Notes under the pieces: generated by a model | What the model was told of the DNA's origin: nothing | Databases searched by the model: none | Seen by the model: the letters and a program-made list of their open reading frames with translations, nothing else | NCBI GenBank assembly: GCA_030847615.1 | Contig: JAUMIR010000002.1 | Coordinates: 286,916,028 to 286,980,027 of the forward strand | Origin: Gambelia wislizenii | Lineage: Eukaryota; Chordata; Lepidosauria; Squamata; Crotaphytidae | Length of the DNA stretch: 64,000 nucleotides | Reading direction: 5' to 3' | Program-made: the position numbers and the translations under genes | Shown here: one piece after another, positions 41,701 to 53,770 of the stretch | Layout of the letters: each line of letters begins with the position of its first letter | How positions within the stretch are numbered: position 1 is the first letter of the stretch

Positions 41701-42814
41701 GAGAATATTTCAGAAGCTATTTCTGATTACTATTGGGATGTTACTAGAGTATATTGCTTTATATGTGACAATTTTTCTCCATAGTCAATACACTGTAATG
41801 TGTATACAATAATATACTGTTGAAGAGTTTACTGTTTTCAGTGTTAGAAACTTTTAACTCAGGTCTGATTATTTGTTTTTGTTTCTAAAATTAGGCATGT
41901 ACATTGTCACTTTGCTATGCCCTGTGATTTCTCGTTACAAAATTGAAAAAATGTATGAAATGTGGATTTAAGGGCTTAAATTCAATTTGAAGTTTACATA
42001 GAGTAGATCCATTAAATCACTGAGCACTTAAATCAGTCAAGTTCCATTGGTTCTGTAAGTTTACAGTAGTGGTGATTGAAACATAGAAACAGAGGGCTTG
42101 TCTATACTGGCGGGAAATCCCAAACTTACCTCTTAGCCTTAGCAGATTTCTTTGGTCTGAAAGGGCCCCATAAATGCCACACTCACCGGGGCTTGTCTGA
42201 TGGGAGATCAAAGTATCCTGCCACACTGTAACTTGTGTTGGTGTAAAAGGGCAGTCCTGTGCCAATTACATGTCCTATATGACACGTTATTTCTGTCCAC
42301 ATGGCAGGGGCTGCTTCGTTGTTTTTCTGTTCAGTCGTGCATGCAAATATACATTGTCCCAGAGTACTGTATTACTGGATAAGTGGAGATACGTTTATAC
42401 ACCTATGTGCACAATTGAAAAATAATTTTTTAAAAAAGACTACATGCTGGCAGAACAGAGTCCCATCCACAAGAAGCCCCTCTGCAACTTAGCAGTGAAG
42501 CCAACAACCCGCAGTTTCCCCTGAAATGTGGAGCAAAATGTGAATCTTTTAGACCTGGATTTTCCTGTAAAAACCCTGGTGAAGCTGTGAATTGTCAGGA
42601 ACATTGTGTGGCAACTGAGCAGCAGATACAAGGTGTACAGGTTTGTTTGCTTGTTTTAGCCTGTTTAGACAAGGCCAGAGAAAGATTGTGGATTCAGGTG
42701 CCCAGAGAGCCCTTTGTGTGAATGCTGTCAGCTTCTGATCTTTCAGGTTTTGGTGGAGGAAAGTATGGATATTGATCCTGTTTCAGATGGTTTGTTAGGT
42801 TATTCTGGAGATAA
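41701..42814. other. Terminal-repeat-like end at 42092, no gene
   Basis: GGGCTTGTCTATACTGGC at 42094 resembles element ends at 29336, 58410 and 63955. Not resolved further. No exon. Confidence 0.4.
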
Positions 42815-43397
42815 AGGTCCTGGATATATGGTCAAAATAATACGAACAAGATGCGAAAGATCAGCAATCTGTTCATATGGACATGCGCACAAATTCAGAA
42901 GGGGCAGCCAAATCCACCGCAAAGTCCGTGTGTGATGCGTCCACGGCTTCGTACAGATTTTCTGAAAAGCTTCATGCAACTTCTGAATGTGTGGCTGTTT
43001 GAACACTCACGTTCGCACAGATACGAACAGGCAGTGCAATCTGATAGGCTGGATGACCCCAGGGGGTGGGGCTAGCAAGGAGGGAAAGCAACTGTGGCCT
43101 CCATGTTGTATTTTCGGCTAAGCAAGGGTCTGGTAAGTCAATGAAATGGCGATTTTACACTTTTTAATTTAATTTAATTTAATTGTAAATACAAAGTGTT
43201 GCTTGTGCGCACCCTGGGAAACTTTTTTTTAAAAAAATTGGCGGCAGCAGATATTAAATCAGGAGTAAATCACTCGCGGCGGCCAGCTGGCTAGGGGGTC
43301 ATGTGGAGTTTAGCCATGTAGGCAGATCTCATCATTGCAAATGCCTGCCTTTTCAGATGTGTTTGTATTCTCCTCCCCCTCATATAGACAAGACCAA
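42815..43397 (+). mobile_element. 0.6-kb MITE family A, copy A5
   Basis: Left end AAAGGTCCTGGATATATGG, right end CTCATATAGACAAGACCAAAG. Contains GATTGCACTGCC-type sequence in inverse, CTCCATGTTGTATTTTCGGC, TTGGCGGCAGCAGATATTAA, ATCACTCGCGGCGGCCAGC. Inverse orientation to A4. (AATTT)n at about 43163-43184. Confidence 0.8.
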
Positions 43398-44196
43398 AGC
43401 CCGTTGTATAGATTACAGTACAAGGATTAGTATTACAGGAAGCCCCTGCTTATTTGACAGGTTAGAGACTGGAGGACTGTCAGAATGTGGAATCAGTTGA
43501 AAAGTGGAACTCAGGGGTTTTATTAGCTTGCAAATGCATTTTGGCTACCAAGACACGTAAATAGCAAACATTTGAATGCATGCAAAAGCTAAATTAGCAC
43601 GATATAATATAATACACACACAAAAGTGTGTGGAAGTTGTCCCAAGTGAGGCTCATAGGCAAGAAGAACTGACAAAGAGTGGAACCCCTGTTGAATTAAT
43701 GAAACTTATCTGTAATTTGCAAGCATCACAAGAGTGAGACCTCAGAAAGTGAGGCATCAGAAAGCAGGAGCTGCCTGTATTAGCAGTGGTTTCTAATAGC
43801 TTCTGTGTAATTCGGGCATTTAATCTGCTCAGTTAGCCACTAGGGATTATTAGTAAATTATTGGTAAATTGAAGTTGTAGATTTTTTTAATGACTTGCCA
43901 GTAAGTGAGCTCCACATAGAAAGAGGTGTCGGGGTCTCACTTTCTAACTTAGAACTCCTGCTATGTTCCTGGATTAGTATGGGGGTAGGTGCTTTAGGGC
44001 AAGGTTTGCCCTTTGCCATGCTTCCACTCCCAAGGCACCAGGAGAGGCTGATGCTACAAGTTATTTGCTCATTAACCCCCATACCTCTTGTAAAGAGAGT
44101 CTCTTGCTTTGTTGTAAATCAGATAGATGATCCACAGGTGGGAGGCCTTCCCCAACCACTCAGCAAACTCCCTGCTAAATGGGAGAAACCTTGGCT
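43398..44196. other. No gene recognised
   Basis: Unassigned sequence. Confidence 0.4.
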
Positions 44197-44414
44197 GAGT
44201 CCACACTACATAAATAATTCAGTTTGAAACTAGATTATTTGCCATGGCTCCTTCCTATAGAATCCTGGGATTTGTAGCTTGGTGAGGCACCAGCAGCGCT
44301 CTTTGGCAGAGAAGGCTAAAGACCTTGTAAGACTACAAACCACAGGATTCCATAGGAAGGAGCCATGACAAATAATTTAGTTTCAAACCGGATTATTTAT
44401 GTACTGTTGACTCA
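44197..44414. mobile_element. Foldback MITE, 'gggatttgtag' type
   Basis: CAGTTTGAAACTAGATTATT..GCCATGGCTCCTTCCTATAG pairs with CCATAGGAAGGAGCCATG..TTAGTTTCAAACCGGATTAT. Very regular palindrome, little diverged. Confidence 0.85.
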
Positions 44415-45011
44415 GTCATATGTGTAGATGTGTAGATGTATTTATGCAAGCTATCTTAAAAGACTACATGGTGGAAAGGTGAGCTGAAAGTATGTTAAAC
44501 AGGATGATGACGATCATAATGTAAGGGGAATACTGCTGGCCCAGACCCTGTAAGCAAGCACTTTCTTCCTCATCCACTGAGCCAGCCAAGTGTCCTGGGG
44601 CAAACATAAAAGCTCTAGTCCTCCTGTACCTCCTTTTATCATGGGAATTCCATTTTTCCTGTTGTAGCTATATATGAACTTATCTAGCCTAGTGGCATTT
44701 GTTGGCAATGAATTCCAGATACTTCTTACTTCATTCATGTAACTTATGCATTGGGCCATGAAGATACTAGTGCAGTACTAGAACCTTTGCCAAAATCAGA
44801 TGAAGCAATGTATTTGTTTCATTTATTATATATTTCTTCTGTTTTCCAGGGAACAAAACAGTGGTTCAGAACCAATCCTATTTTGAAATCCTCATGATTT
44901 TGCTTTTTAAATATGTTGTATTTCTGTGCATAAGTGAGAGGATGGTGCAACACATTTTTGGAATCCAGCCTTTTTTGTTGATGATATGTGACCAAGTTGG
45001 GGGCCTTCATA
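44415..45011. other. No gene recognised
   Basis: Unassigned sequence. Confidence 0.4.
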
Positions 45012-45245
45012 TGAGCCCTGGTGGTGCAGTGGTTAAATGTCAGGACTGCAAGCCACAAGGTTATGAGTTCGATCCCAGAGGGTTTCAAGGTTGACTCAGC
45101 CTTCCATCCTTCCCTAGGGTAAAATGAATACCCAGCTTGTTGGGGGCAATTAGCTAAAAAATAAATAAATTGTAAATCGCTTAGGGAGTGTTTTGGCACT
45201 GATAAGCTGTATATAAATATCAGTACTATTGCTATTGCTATTAAA
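45012..45245 (+). mobile_element. tRNA-derived SINE with (TATTGC)n tail
   Basis: Head GAGCCCTGGTGGTGCAGTGG..TTAAATG has an A box (TGGTGCAGTGG) and a B box GAGTTCGATCCC. Body GGTTGACTCAGCCTTCC..ATGAATACCCAGCTTG; 3' end GTAAATCGCTTAGGGAG..GCTGTATATAAAT and a (TATTGC)n end. A squamate SINE class different from the Sauria type. Confidence 0.85.
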
Positions 45246-45849
45246 ATATTAAAAGGAAACCTAGCTAGTTCATAGTTTATATCAAAATAGGAAATTTGTT
45301 TCTGAACCAACCTAGTTTCAGAACAATGAGCCTGTCTCCTGCCCTGTGAGCCCCCACCCCTCTCATTTATGGGGAGGCTTGGCAGTGGCAAGAATGTCAA
45401 ACTGGAAGAGGGAAAGGACTCTTCCCCTCCAGGACACCTTGCATTCTGTTAAACAATGTCAGCATGTCAGCCAGGAGAAATGAAATTTCCAAAGACCTTT
45501 TGACATGGTAATTCTCAGAGCCAGAGAAGAATATGAAGATCATAATGGTGCCTTTTTATTTGACATGAACATTACAAGGCCTTGAGACATATTTCCAAAC
45601 TTAAAAATACAAGTCTATGTTATATTATTGAAGATAACTTATTTTGTTTTTCAAATAAGCAACAAATAATTAGCAGTAGCTTAGTTGTCTTTTAACAAAA
45701 TAGTTATGGTACCCATTTCTACCTGTTTTCAGTAGCTGTTTTCAGTAGTGTTGCTATTTTATCATTCAAATAATGTTTGGGTATTTAAAACAAAACCGCT
45801 ATCATACTAAGTACTATTTTCTAGAAGACTCCTTTCTGTTCTCCACACC
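45246..45849. other. No gene recognised
   Basis: Unassigned sequence; an antisense frame of 193 codons over 44819-45400 crosses the SINE and is not coding. Confidence 0.4.
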
Positions 45850-46076
45850 AAATACATCAATGAATTCACCATGGTTCTGTCCTGTGGAATCCTAGTATTT
45901 GTAGTTTTGTGAGGTATTTAGCCATTTCTATCATAGAACTCTGGTGCCCCAGTTAACTACAATACCATATTGTAGTTGGTATCCCATGGTATATAATACT
46001 ATACCATAGGATAGAACTACGGTGGGTTAAAGTGGTGTCAAACTGCTGTATTTCTGCAGTGTAGACAGGCCCATTG
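45850..46076. mobile_element. Foldback MITE, 'gtagttttgtgagg' type
   Basis: CACCATGGTTCTGTCCTGTG..TTTGTAGTTTTGTGAGG on the left, and ACCATAGGATAGAACTACGG..TTAAAGTGGTGTCAAACTGC with GCAGTGTAGACAGG on the right. The left terminal part is eroded. Confidence 0.65.
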
Positions 46077-47278
46077 ATAAGCCCAAGTTCCAGGCTCTTG
46101 GGGCTTATTTAGGGGGAAGTTCTTGTGACTCGAAAGGTGATACTCCATAACTTTATACCCCAAACCAAAGCTTTATTGGTTGATACTTTATTGGTCTCTG
46201 GAAATCTTTTTATTGTTTCTATGAAATGCTTGCGTTTATTACATTAGAAGAGGTCTTACATAACCTATGACCTGCCAAACTAAACACAGGTCAGGCATGT
46301 ATTTTGGCCTGCCATGTGCTTGGACACTACCACCGCAACCTCTTCATGGTTTTTGTTTTGCAGTTCAGAGCAAAAAGCAAGGAAGGATCAGTGAGCCTCT
46401 AGTGGGCTGCTGTGTATGTATTGTAGCTACATTTGGTTGGTGTGTCTAGCTTTTTTAAAAGGAAAAATAGGAAGCCACTACGTGAGGGTTTAGTTTAAGT
46501 TTCTCTGCCACTGTTCGGTCTGTGGCAATGCCTTCAAGAGTCAGCAGAAGTGTGGGGAAAATGGAATTTGGTCTCATAGTTTGTGGCAATCACTTTTCTG
46601 TATTTCTTCGTGGATTATTACAATCTCTGAGTGGGGGGAATGATGGGGGGTAGCTTTTAAAATTATGCTTAATCTCTTTATTACTTCATGATCATTGTGT
46701 TGTAATTTTTCTGTCTCTCTCTTGCAGAACAGGCTTTCTCAGCTGCTGTTAAATCTATTCAAAGCTCACAAGAGCTTCTTACACTTTTTTTTTATTCCCT
46801 TTGTTATTTTCCATATCTTGGCAGCTTCATTAAAAATAGGCTCTGTAAACTTTGTGGTTTGGCCTGAGGAAACTTTATTGAAAGTTATAGTGTATACTTG
46901 TCCCCTCCTGGGCAGTACTGTACTAAAAATAGAAGTTTTCTTTGAATGTAGACACCAAATAGGAGGATCCATAGAGTAAGAAAAAAGTAGTTTGGCCCCC
47001 CAACTCATGCCCCAAATCAACCTTGCCTTGACTAAAAGAGCAATCATGTTTTATAGTGCAAAAGCTAGCTGACCTGGGACTGAACTTTAAAGAAAACAAG
47101 AATACTGTAATTACAAAAGAAGTGACATTTCCCTTTTGAGGCCTGCTTTCAGCTCTCTCTTCAGAATACTTAATATTTAGCACTTATGATCACACTGTCC
47201 AACATATTCATCTTCCCTACTAACAATAGTGACAACAATTATAATAACATAAATATAAAATTAGTGAGTTTCGGAGTT
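46077..47278. other. Weak exon candidate at 46728, otherwise unassigned
   Basis: A good acceptor, TTTTTCTGTCTCTCTCTTGCAG, ends at 46727. The frame beginning QAFSAAVKSIQSSQELLTLF follows but no sensible donor closes it. I do not call it a gene part. Confidence 0.3.
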
Positions 47279-47462
47279 CATAGAATCATAAGAGTTGGAA
47301 GAGACCACAAGGGTCATCCAGTCCAGCCCCCTGCCATGCAGGAATACAATCAAAGCATTCCCAACAGATGTCTATCCAGCCTCTGTTTAAAAACCTCCAA
47401 AGGAGACTCCACCATACTCCAATACAGTGCATTCCACTTCCGAACAGCTCTTACTGTCAGGA
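47279..47462 (-). mobile_element. CR1 LINE 3' end, copy 7
   Basis: Plus strand ATAGAATCATAAGAGTTGGA..AGAGACCACAAGGGTCATCC is the inverse CR1 3' end; ORF2 C-terminal sequence (KWNALYWSMVE, LEVFKQRLDRHLLGML on the complement) follows, broken at ~47462. Confidence 0.88.
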
Positions 47463-49434
47463 AACACAGGATTTTTTGTCTCCATATTTGAAAATTATAA
47501 CTGAAGACCATGGCAGTCTTAATAATAAGCTGGGAATCCTGGCTTATTAAATCAAAATAGCTGTACTTGTACATAACAAAAAGACAGGATTCCTGTTTTA
47601 TCATGAATGAGCCATATGCTGGGGTATTTAGCCCATTTGCACCTACTTCTCCTACTTTGCTTAAAAGTAAACAGGAAGGTACATATTATTGTTCTATATA
47701 AGCCTGGGATTATGGTTTAATGTGCCCAGACAAATCATCCATAAACCAGATTTAAACCAAGCTTTATTATTGGTTTATGGATTCATGGTGGTTTGGCTTC
47801 AACAAAACACCCCATAGCCAGGTGTAAGCTGTTTAAGCCTAGTTCCCCCATGAAGGGGAGAAGCAAATGGGTAGGATGCCCTGGTACTTAGCATGTTTGT
47901 GTTGTGATTTAGTAAGCCAGGATCCTTGTTTTATCATTGTGTGTGAACATGACCCATGCCTGTGTATTACAGTTGGGAGAAAATAGATGTCCAAGAGATG
48001 TATGGAGATTAATGGCATATAGGCAAGAGAACTGTGTGTTTGAATGGACTCTCCATCCAAATAAAATTCTATGCATGTGGAAAACTAGTATGTCAGTCAG
48101 GCTCTAAGCTTAGAACCCACCTTTCAGACACATGAGGGGCCAAAATGATATTTGAGTCTGAATGCTTTAGTAGCACAAATCTTTTTAAAAAGTGCAATAA
48201 CATTGTGCATATGGAGGTGTGATTAACCCTTTCTTTCTCCACCATAACTCTTTCCAAAATTGCCCTGTGCCTGGATCTTGTATTAGCCCCGAGATGGAAG
48301 CTCTTGTCAATAGCCGCTTGTAGATGGGTATTTTTATTTATACTGTGGCATAAGACACCCCTCACCATCCTGATTAGACTCTTCAGAAGATGCTTTTGGC
48401 AATTTTAAAACGTTTCATACAACCTATCTAATATAGTTTGATCCTAGCTTTAGGACCAAAAATATCTAACATAGTTTGGTCCTATCTTTCTTTCTCTCTT
48501 GCAAGGAGCTCTTGAATACAGAGGAAAGCAGATGTGTTTCCAATGCTGTAGTCATAGTGCATTGAAGAGCGGCGCGGCGACAAAAGAGAAGGATGGAGAG
48601 AGGAACACTTGGTAGTAGTTTCAGTTTGGCTTTTATCAGGGCTTTGATATTATAGCAGTGGCTTCGCTATAGCAGTAGTTAGGGTTAGAAATGGTAGAAG
48701 GGGTTTTGTGTCACCAGAGGTCATTTGGGAATCCAAAAAAAATTCAGATCTGTCCCCATTCCCACATTGTAGATGTCATTCTGGAACAGATGGGACAGTA
48801 TCTCCCATAGTCTGTCGAACTGATATCCCCCAACACTTCCTCCATCTTGTTTGGGAAGAGCTTCCATTCTCTCTCATCCAGTATATTGCTAATCTAAATA
48901 CCAGCTCAGTCCATTCACTGCTCCCCTTGAATTTAGTAAAAAATAGAAATAAGGTTGATGTATGTTGATGACACATTGTCCCAAATCTCTGGATGACCTA
49001 ATTGAGCAGTTTCCTGTAAATGGTGAACAGTGTGAGAGATGGAATAATACCATAACCAGTGGTATACATGTCTAATCTGTTGATGTATTTTGTTCCCCAC
49101 CTTGATCCATAGGGAGAGACAGGTAAATAAATATTGGTGTTGTCATTGTCATCACAACCACCACCACCATCATCCTAAATCCAGTCCTCATAGATATGGC
49201 CTTTGAAGTCGGAATGGAACTATCCCAGAATGTTAATTCAGAAGGATATTGTGCTCAGAGCTGTTGACAGCCCAGATAAAACATTAGGATTGCACTTCCT
49301 TGGTCCTTTTCTCAGTATAGGTCATCTGCCAAGGTGACTGTGACTGACAGTTTCAGTAGCCAGACCAGGTCTGAAAGAGAAATGAAATTAATAGGAACAT
49401 CAGGATCTGCACAGCTAATGAGAACAAGCATGGA
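47463..49434. other. No gene; possible MITE and L2 tail
   Basis: 47660-47960 has repeated TGGTTTA/TAAACCA motifs (ATAAACCAGATTTAAACCAA, TTGGTTTATGG), suggesting an eroded palindromic MITE. 49075-49185 looks like an L2 3' tail (CCCCACCTTGATCC..GTAAATAAATATTGG) with (CCA)n. No exon. Confidence 0.4.
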
Positions 49435-49439
49435 ACTAA

Positions 49440-49863
49440 TGTCAGGGGATGATAGGACAAGCAGTCCCCAGCAGAAGCCCCAAAATTATCTCAGCAGACT
49501 CAGTAGCAAGCCTTTACCAAGAATACTCACATACAGAGTGTTTGACGTCCAAATAAGCAGGAGGCACTTCTATCTTCAAACTCAAACAGTTGCAATATAT
49601 ACAAATATTTACAGTCCAAGGAGAAACTGCTTCACCAGGGTTCAGCATTCACAGGAAGAAGGAAGAGCTCTCTTCTGAGCCCTCCCATATACACAGTCAC
49701 AGGGCTTTGACTTACTCAATCACATGATCTTACACACCAATAAGAACCCTGCTTCTGTAGCTAAGGAAGACTGGGCAGTTCATGGAGTCAGCTGTTTTGA
49801 CTCAGCGTGACTTGCAGTTTGTTTGGCTATTTTATAATGGAGTTCAGCCTCTAACTCCTGACA
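49440..49863. mobile_element. Solo LTR of an LTR retrotransposon
   Basis: 424 bp bounded by TGTCAGGGG and CTCCTGACA, the TG...CA ends with a 7-base inverted match. A perfect 5-bp target duplication ACTAA lies at 49435-49439 and 49864-49868. No internal gag-pol beside it, so a solo LTR left by LTR-LTR recombination. TATA-like GTATATGGGAGGG on the minus strand (complement of ~49685) hints at minus orientation; this is not settled. Family probably Ty3/Gypsy-like, by inference only. Confidence 0.85.
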
Positions 49864-49868
49864 ACTAA

Positions 49869-51227
49869 TGTTTGCTTAGGTTGCGATTTTGCTCTTACAA
49901 CAGAGGTGTCCTGTGGCAAAGGTACCTTCCTCCCTCAGATACATTCAGCTCTGATTGTGTTGCTGTAGTAGTTATCCAACACCCTCAAGAACTCTCTCAC
50001 CATGCTTTTGGACTCTAGGGTGTGCTCTCAGTACACGTGGACACCCCAAGTAAGATCTTTTAAGTGTCACCATTGCTTTAGAAGAGCTGAACTTGCTTTT
50101 GGAATGTATCGGTTCCTTTGCAGCTACCCTATTACAGGGGAAGAGCAGAAATGATGGACAAGCTGTCTGTCTTCTGGGCAGCTCGTTTATTGATAATCTC
50201 ATTGAGGAATCTCTAATCAGTTTCTGAGAAACCTCAGGGGATCTTAAAAGACAATTTGAAAACCATTGAACCAGCATTGAACCAAGCATGTGGAACACTG
50301 CTTGGATGAGCCTTTATGAAAGTGAATGGTTGAATGAAACAGAAGTACAAAGTTGTTAAAAGCTTTCCTTTTCTTTTAAATAGAGTTTTAAAATTCTTTT
50401 TAGAAAAAGGCTGCTCTGCATCTGAAAATATGAAATGCAGTTAATCTTTCTGGGGCAAAGGCTCACAGGATTCCCTGTTGTATTTGGCCAAAATGTTGAG
50501 AAAGTGCCCGTTCAGGATGCAACCCAGAAAGTAAATACAGTAATAACAAAGAGTTAAATGAAAATTCATAGTCAGCCAAATACCTTCATTAGCACCAACC
50601 AGTGTGCAAAATCAAATATGAGGATGAGACCAAGGAATCATGCAGACATGAGTCATGTATTTATTTATCTTTGCTGTTCAGGTCCTATAAAGTGGTGGCA
50701 GGAAGAGGTATTTCAAGTAAGGAAGATTGTGAGGAGGTCTAGGTATTTCCCCTGTCCTTTGCTTAACCTGAATCTTTCTCTTGTCACCCTCCTTGTCATA
50801 CTCCACAGTGCATCCCCCTTTGGTCAATTTTAATCTACAGAAAAATATCAGGATGCTGTGGGAGGGGCAACAGTACTCAGTGCTCATTTGTCCCCACATT
50901 TCTCCTTCTCCTCACCCTCTCTGCTGGGGTGGCTGAGGATCTGTATTGTAGGACCTGAGGTTGCCACCAAATGACTCTGTTGATATGGCAGGTTTATGAA
51001 TTTATATTATACAAAGATATAGAGGGTCTGGTGTTCCCAACTGCTCTGGCACAAAAGAGGAAGAAAAGAAAAATTGATTTTTTCCCCTTGAATTTGATAT
51101 AACATGAGATGGGGTGAAAGCTGTTGCATAAAATGAAAGATGTACTCATTTTGCAGGCTAGAATCTTGGATGTTGCAACAACTGCTCTGAGAAACTGCTG
51201 GGTGATTCTAGTGAAGAAAGCATAGGC
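49869..51227. other. No gene recognised
   Basis: Unassigned sequence. Confidence 0.4.
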
Positions 51228-51330
51228 AAAGGTATGGCCCTCTAGCTATTGCAACTCCCATCAACCTTTGCCAGCCTAGCTAGTGATGAGGGATGGTGGG
51301 AGTTGCAGCCTAGAGGACACACTTTGCCTG
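51228..51330. mobile_element. Short foldback MITE
   Basis: GGCAAAGGTATGGCCCTCTAG..TTGCAACTCCCATCAACC and GGATGGTGGGAGTTGCAGCC..AGAGGACACACTTTGCCTGC, a clear palindrome of the same type as 11215-11335. Confidence 0.78.
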
Positions 51331-52267
51331 CCTCTTATGCAAACCAGTCTGATCTCTGTTGCTCTAGCAGCTTTTACATGTACTGTATGTGTACTGCTTT
51401 TTTTTTACTCACAGACAGGACAACACGACATGAGGCTGCCACTCCAAAATGGCAATATGTGTTTAATCTCCTTTTCTAAAACAAGTATACATAGTCAAAA
51501 ACAAAAATAACTGTATAAAACCACTATACCACACCTTGGGTCCTACTCTGGGAGAAAGGCAGCATATAAATTCATTCATTAAATAAATAATATATTGCAG
51601 ATTTTTAGGATGCATAATGGAACACAGTTGTTGTGTCCTTGTATCTAATATAATGTGATATACCTTAAATAGCCCCTCCCCCATCTAGAAATGCCAGTTG
51701 TGCAGATTTAGAAGTCCTGATTACATTGTATTTATCTCAGACCAGAACTTCCCATTTACCTTTAAGCAAGGCACTGGGGGCTTCCAGATGGAAGACTCTA
51801 CCATTTGAAAGTCATTGGTTACTTTTTCTAAAGTTCCTTTCTTAATGGCTCTTTTCTGGAAACAAAAGCTATAGAAAAGCATGAGGAATCATGACAGTAG
51901 GACAACCGTACCCCCCCCCACCCCATTGACATTCCAGGTTGGTGAGGCAGGGTGATTGCAGGACAACAGCCTCATGGGAAGCACTTAGATGTCCCTTAAT
52001 GTGTCTCTTAGCATTATAAATGCCAACTTAAACAGTCAGATATTCTTCCATTATGCCTAACACTTCTTCAGCCCACCTTCTTTATTGTTGTTTTGTATAA
52101 CATCTACCCTGGAGAAGAGATCTGCAGAACTCAAAAGCTTTCCCACTGGCTCCTGATAAAGGAATTGTCCTAAGATCACTTTTGATTGCCTAAGAAAATG
52201 GAGAAATGGCATGGTTTCTGATTGGCAAGGAGTGGGGGGTCTCATATGTAAAGCAGGATTAAACTGG
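51331..52267. other. L2-type tail near 51540, otherwise unassigned
   Basis: TCTGGGAGAAAGGCAGCATA..TAAATTCATTCATTAAATAA (51550-51595) resembles an L2 3' end with (AAAT)n. No exon. Confidence 0.4.
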
Positions 52268-53036
52268 GAGGAAGGAACACCAACAATTTAAGATATGCAA
52301 ATGACAGCATACAAGCAGAAAATATTAAAGACTTTGAACCATGTTTGAGAAAGTTAAGGAAGAAAGTTACAAGTGAACATTAAGAAAACAAAAATGATGT
52401 CCACAGATTACTTCAAAGCAGAAGATGAACACATTGAAATAGTTCAAGATTTTCCATACCTTTGTTCAGTCTTTAATTAGAATGAAGACTGCAATCAAGT
52501 AATCTGAAGACGACTAGGTCTTGGAAGAGCAGCTATGAAGAAACTAGGCAAGATCTTCAAGTGCAAATATATATTATTGAATGCTAATGTCAAGGTTGTC
52601 TATGCCATCATATTTCCAATTTTTATATTTGGATGTGAAAGCTGGACATTGAAGGGAGCTGACAGTAAAAGAATCAACTCATTTGAAATGTGGTACCGAA
52701 GGAGAGTTCTGCAGATACAAAAAGGGAAATAAATGGGTCCTAGAACAAATCAAGCCTGATTTCTCCCTAGAAGCCAAGATGACCAAACTGAGACTGTTGT
52801 ACTTTGAACATGTCATGAGAAGACATAACTCGTAGAAAAGACAATGAAGCTTGCTAAGACAGAAGGCATCAGGAAAGGAGGAAGACCACATTCCAGGAGG
52901 ATAGACTCAATAAAAGAAGCCATGACTAACCTGTGTTGACAAGACCTGAGCAGGCCTATTGATAATGGAGTGACCTGGGGGTCTCTCATTCATCAGGTTG
53001 CCATAAGTCAAAGTCGACTTGATGGCAGTTAAACCT
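52268..53036 (+). mobile_element. RTE-BovB LINE fragment, plus strand
   Basis: Reads from the RT (LRYANDSIQAENIK near 52290, where YADD has become YAND) through the C-terminus (AIIFPIFIFGCESWTLK, FEMWYRRRVLQI) to the 3' end GTTGCCATAAGTCAAAGTCG..ACTTGATGGCAG. Multiple stops. BovB supplies the machinery whose tail the Sauria SINEs copy. Confidence 0.88.
52535..52732 (+). pseudogene. BovB ORF2 C-terminal piece
   Basis: Sixty-five codons: KKLGKIFKCKYILLNANVKV, then YAIIFPIFIFGCESWTLKGA, then FEMWYRRRVLQI. Typical RTE post-RT region. Closed by a stop where WT... should continue. Confidence 0.85.
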
Positions 53037-53689
53037 TTATAAGGATGCTCGTGTTGTTGTTCAGAGATCATTCAGGTATTACAAAAGTGTAAAGTGTATC
53101 CCTAGACATATTGGCTTAGCCATTATGACCTCTCATCAGCAAGACCCCCCACTCCATGTTCCAAGGGGTGTGCCTGGGCAAAGTGGATATTGGGATGGAA
53201 GAAGCCAGTAGAGCTTTGAAAGCTTGCATCATGTATTTTGCAGTTTGGTTGGCCAATAAAGTATCACTTTTTTGTGGATTGGGATAGTATGTCGCCTCAG
53301 TTGTGACTTTAGGGGCATTTGCTTGAATGTCTCTGTATGTGCTGTGAATGCATGGAGGGAACACCACATGGGCTAGCCTTGCCTGCAGACAGGACCATGT
53401 GGTGCTTCCCTCTCCCCTGAATTAGTTACTAGCGTTCATGGGAATGAGTTCCCTGCATGTACAGAAATTTGCAGGGCCCTCCCTTGAGTGGAGAATGGGC
53501 AGTCAGTCTGCATGACTGCTCAAGGATGGTAGAAGTTGCAGTGTAACAGCATCTAGAGGATCATGGTTTGCCCAAGAGGCAATGCTTAGATGGAGAACTC
53601 ATTTTCCTGATTATCTTCTGAACATTCTTGTTTCAAAGCATGTATGTTATCCCATCTCCCTTTTCATTCTTCTGATACCTCTGAGACTT
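53037..53689. other. Half MITE at ~53505, otherwise unassigned
   Basis: GGATGGTAGAAGTTGCAGTG..TAACAGCATCTAGAGGATCA at 53524-53560 is one arm of the short foldback MITE type. Confidence 0.4.
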
Positions 53690-53770
53690 TCTTGCCTAAG
53701 AAAACCCTATGAAATTCATGGGGTCCCCATAAGGTGACAGACAACTTGAAGACATGCACACACACAGTAA
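53690..53770 (+). mobile_element. Sauria/5S-type SINE 3' tail
   Basis: CTTGCCTAAGAAAACCCTAT..GAAATTCATGGGGTCCCCAT..AAGGTGACAGACAACTTGAAG is the BovB-like tail as in the 5S-SINE at 41434. The head is absent; (AC)n follows. Confidence 0.7.

Noticed and set aside
44819..45400. 193-codon minus-strand frame
   Set aside because: It crosses the SINE at 45012-45245 in antisense and has no recognisable domain.
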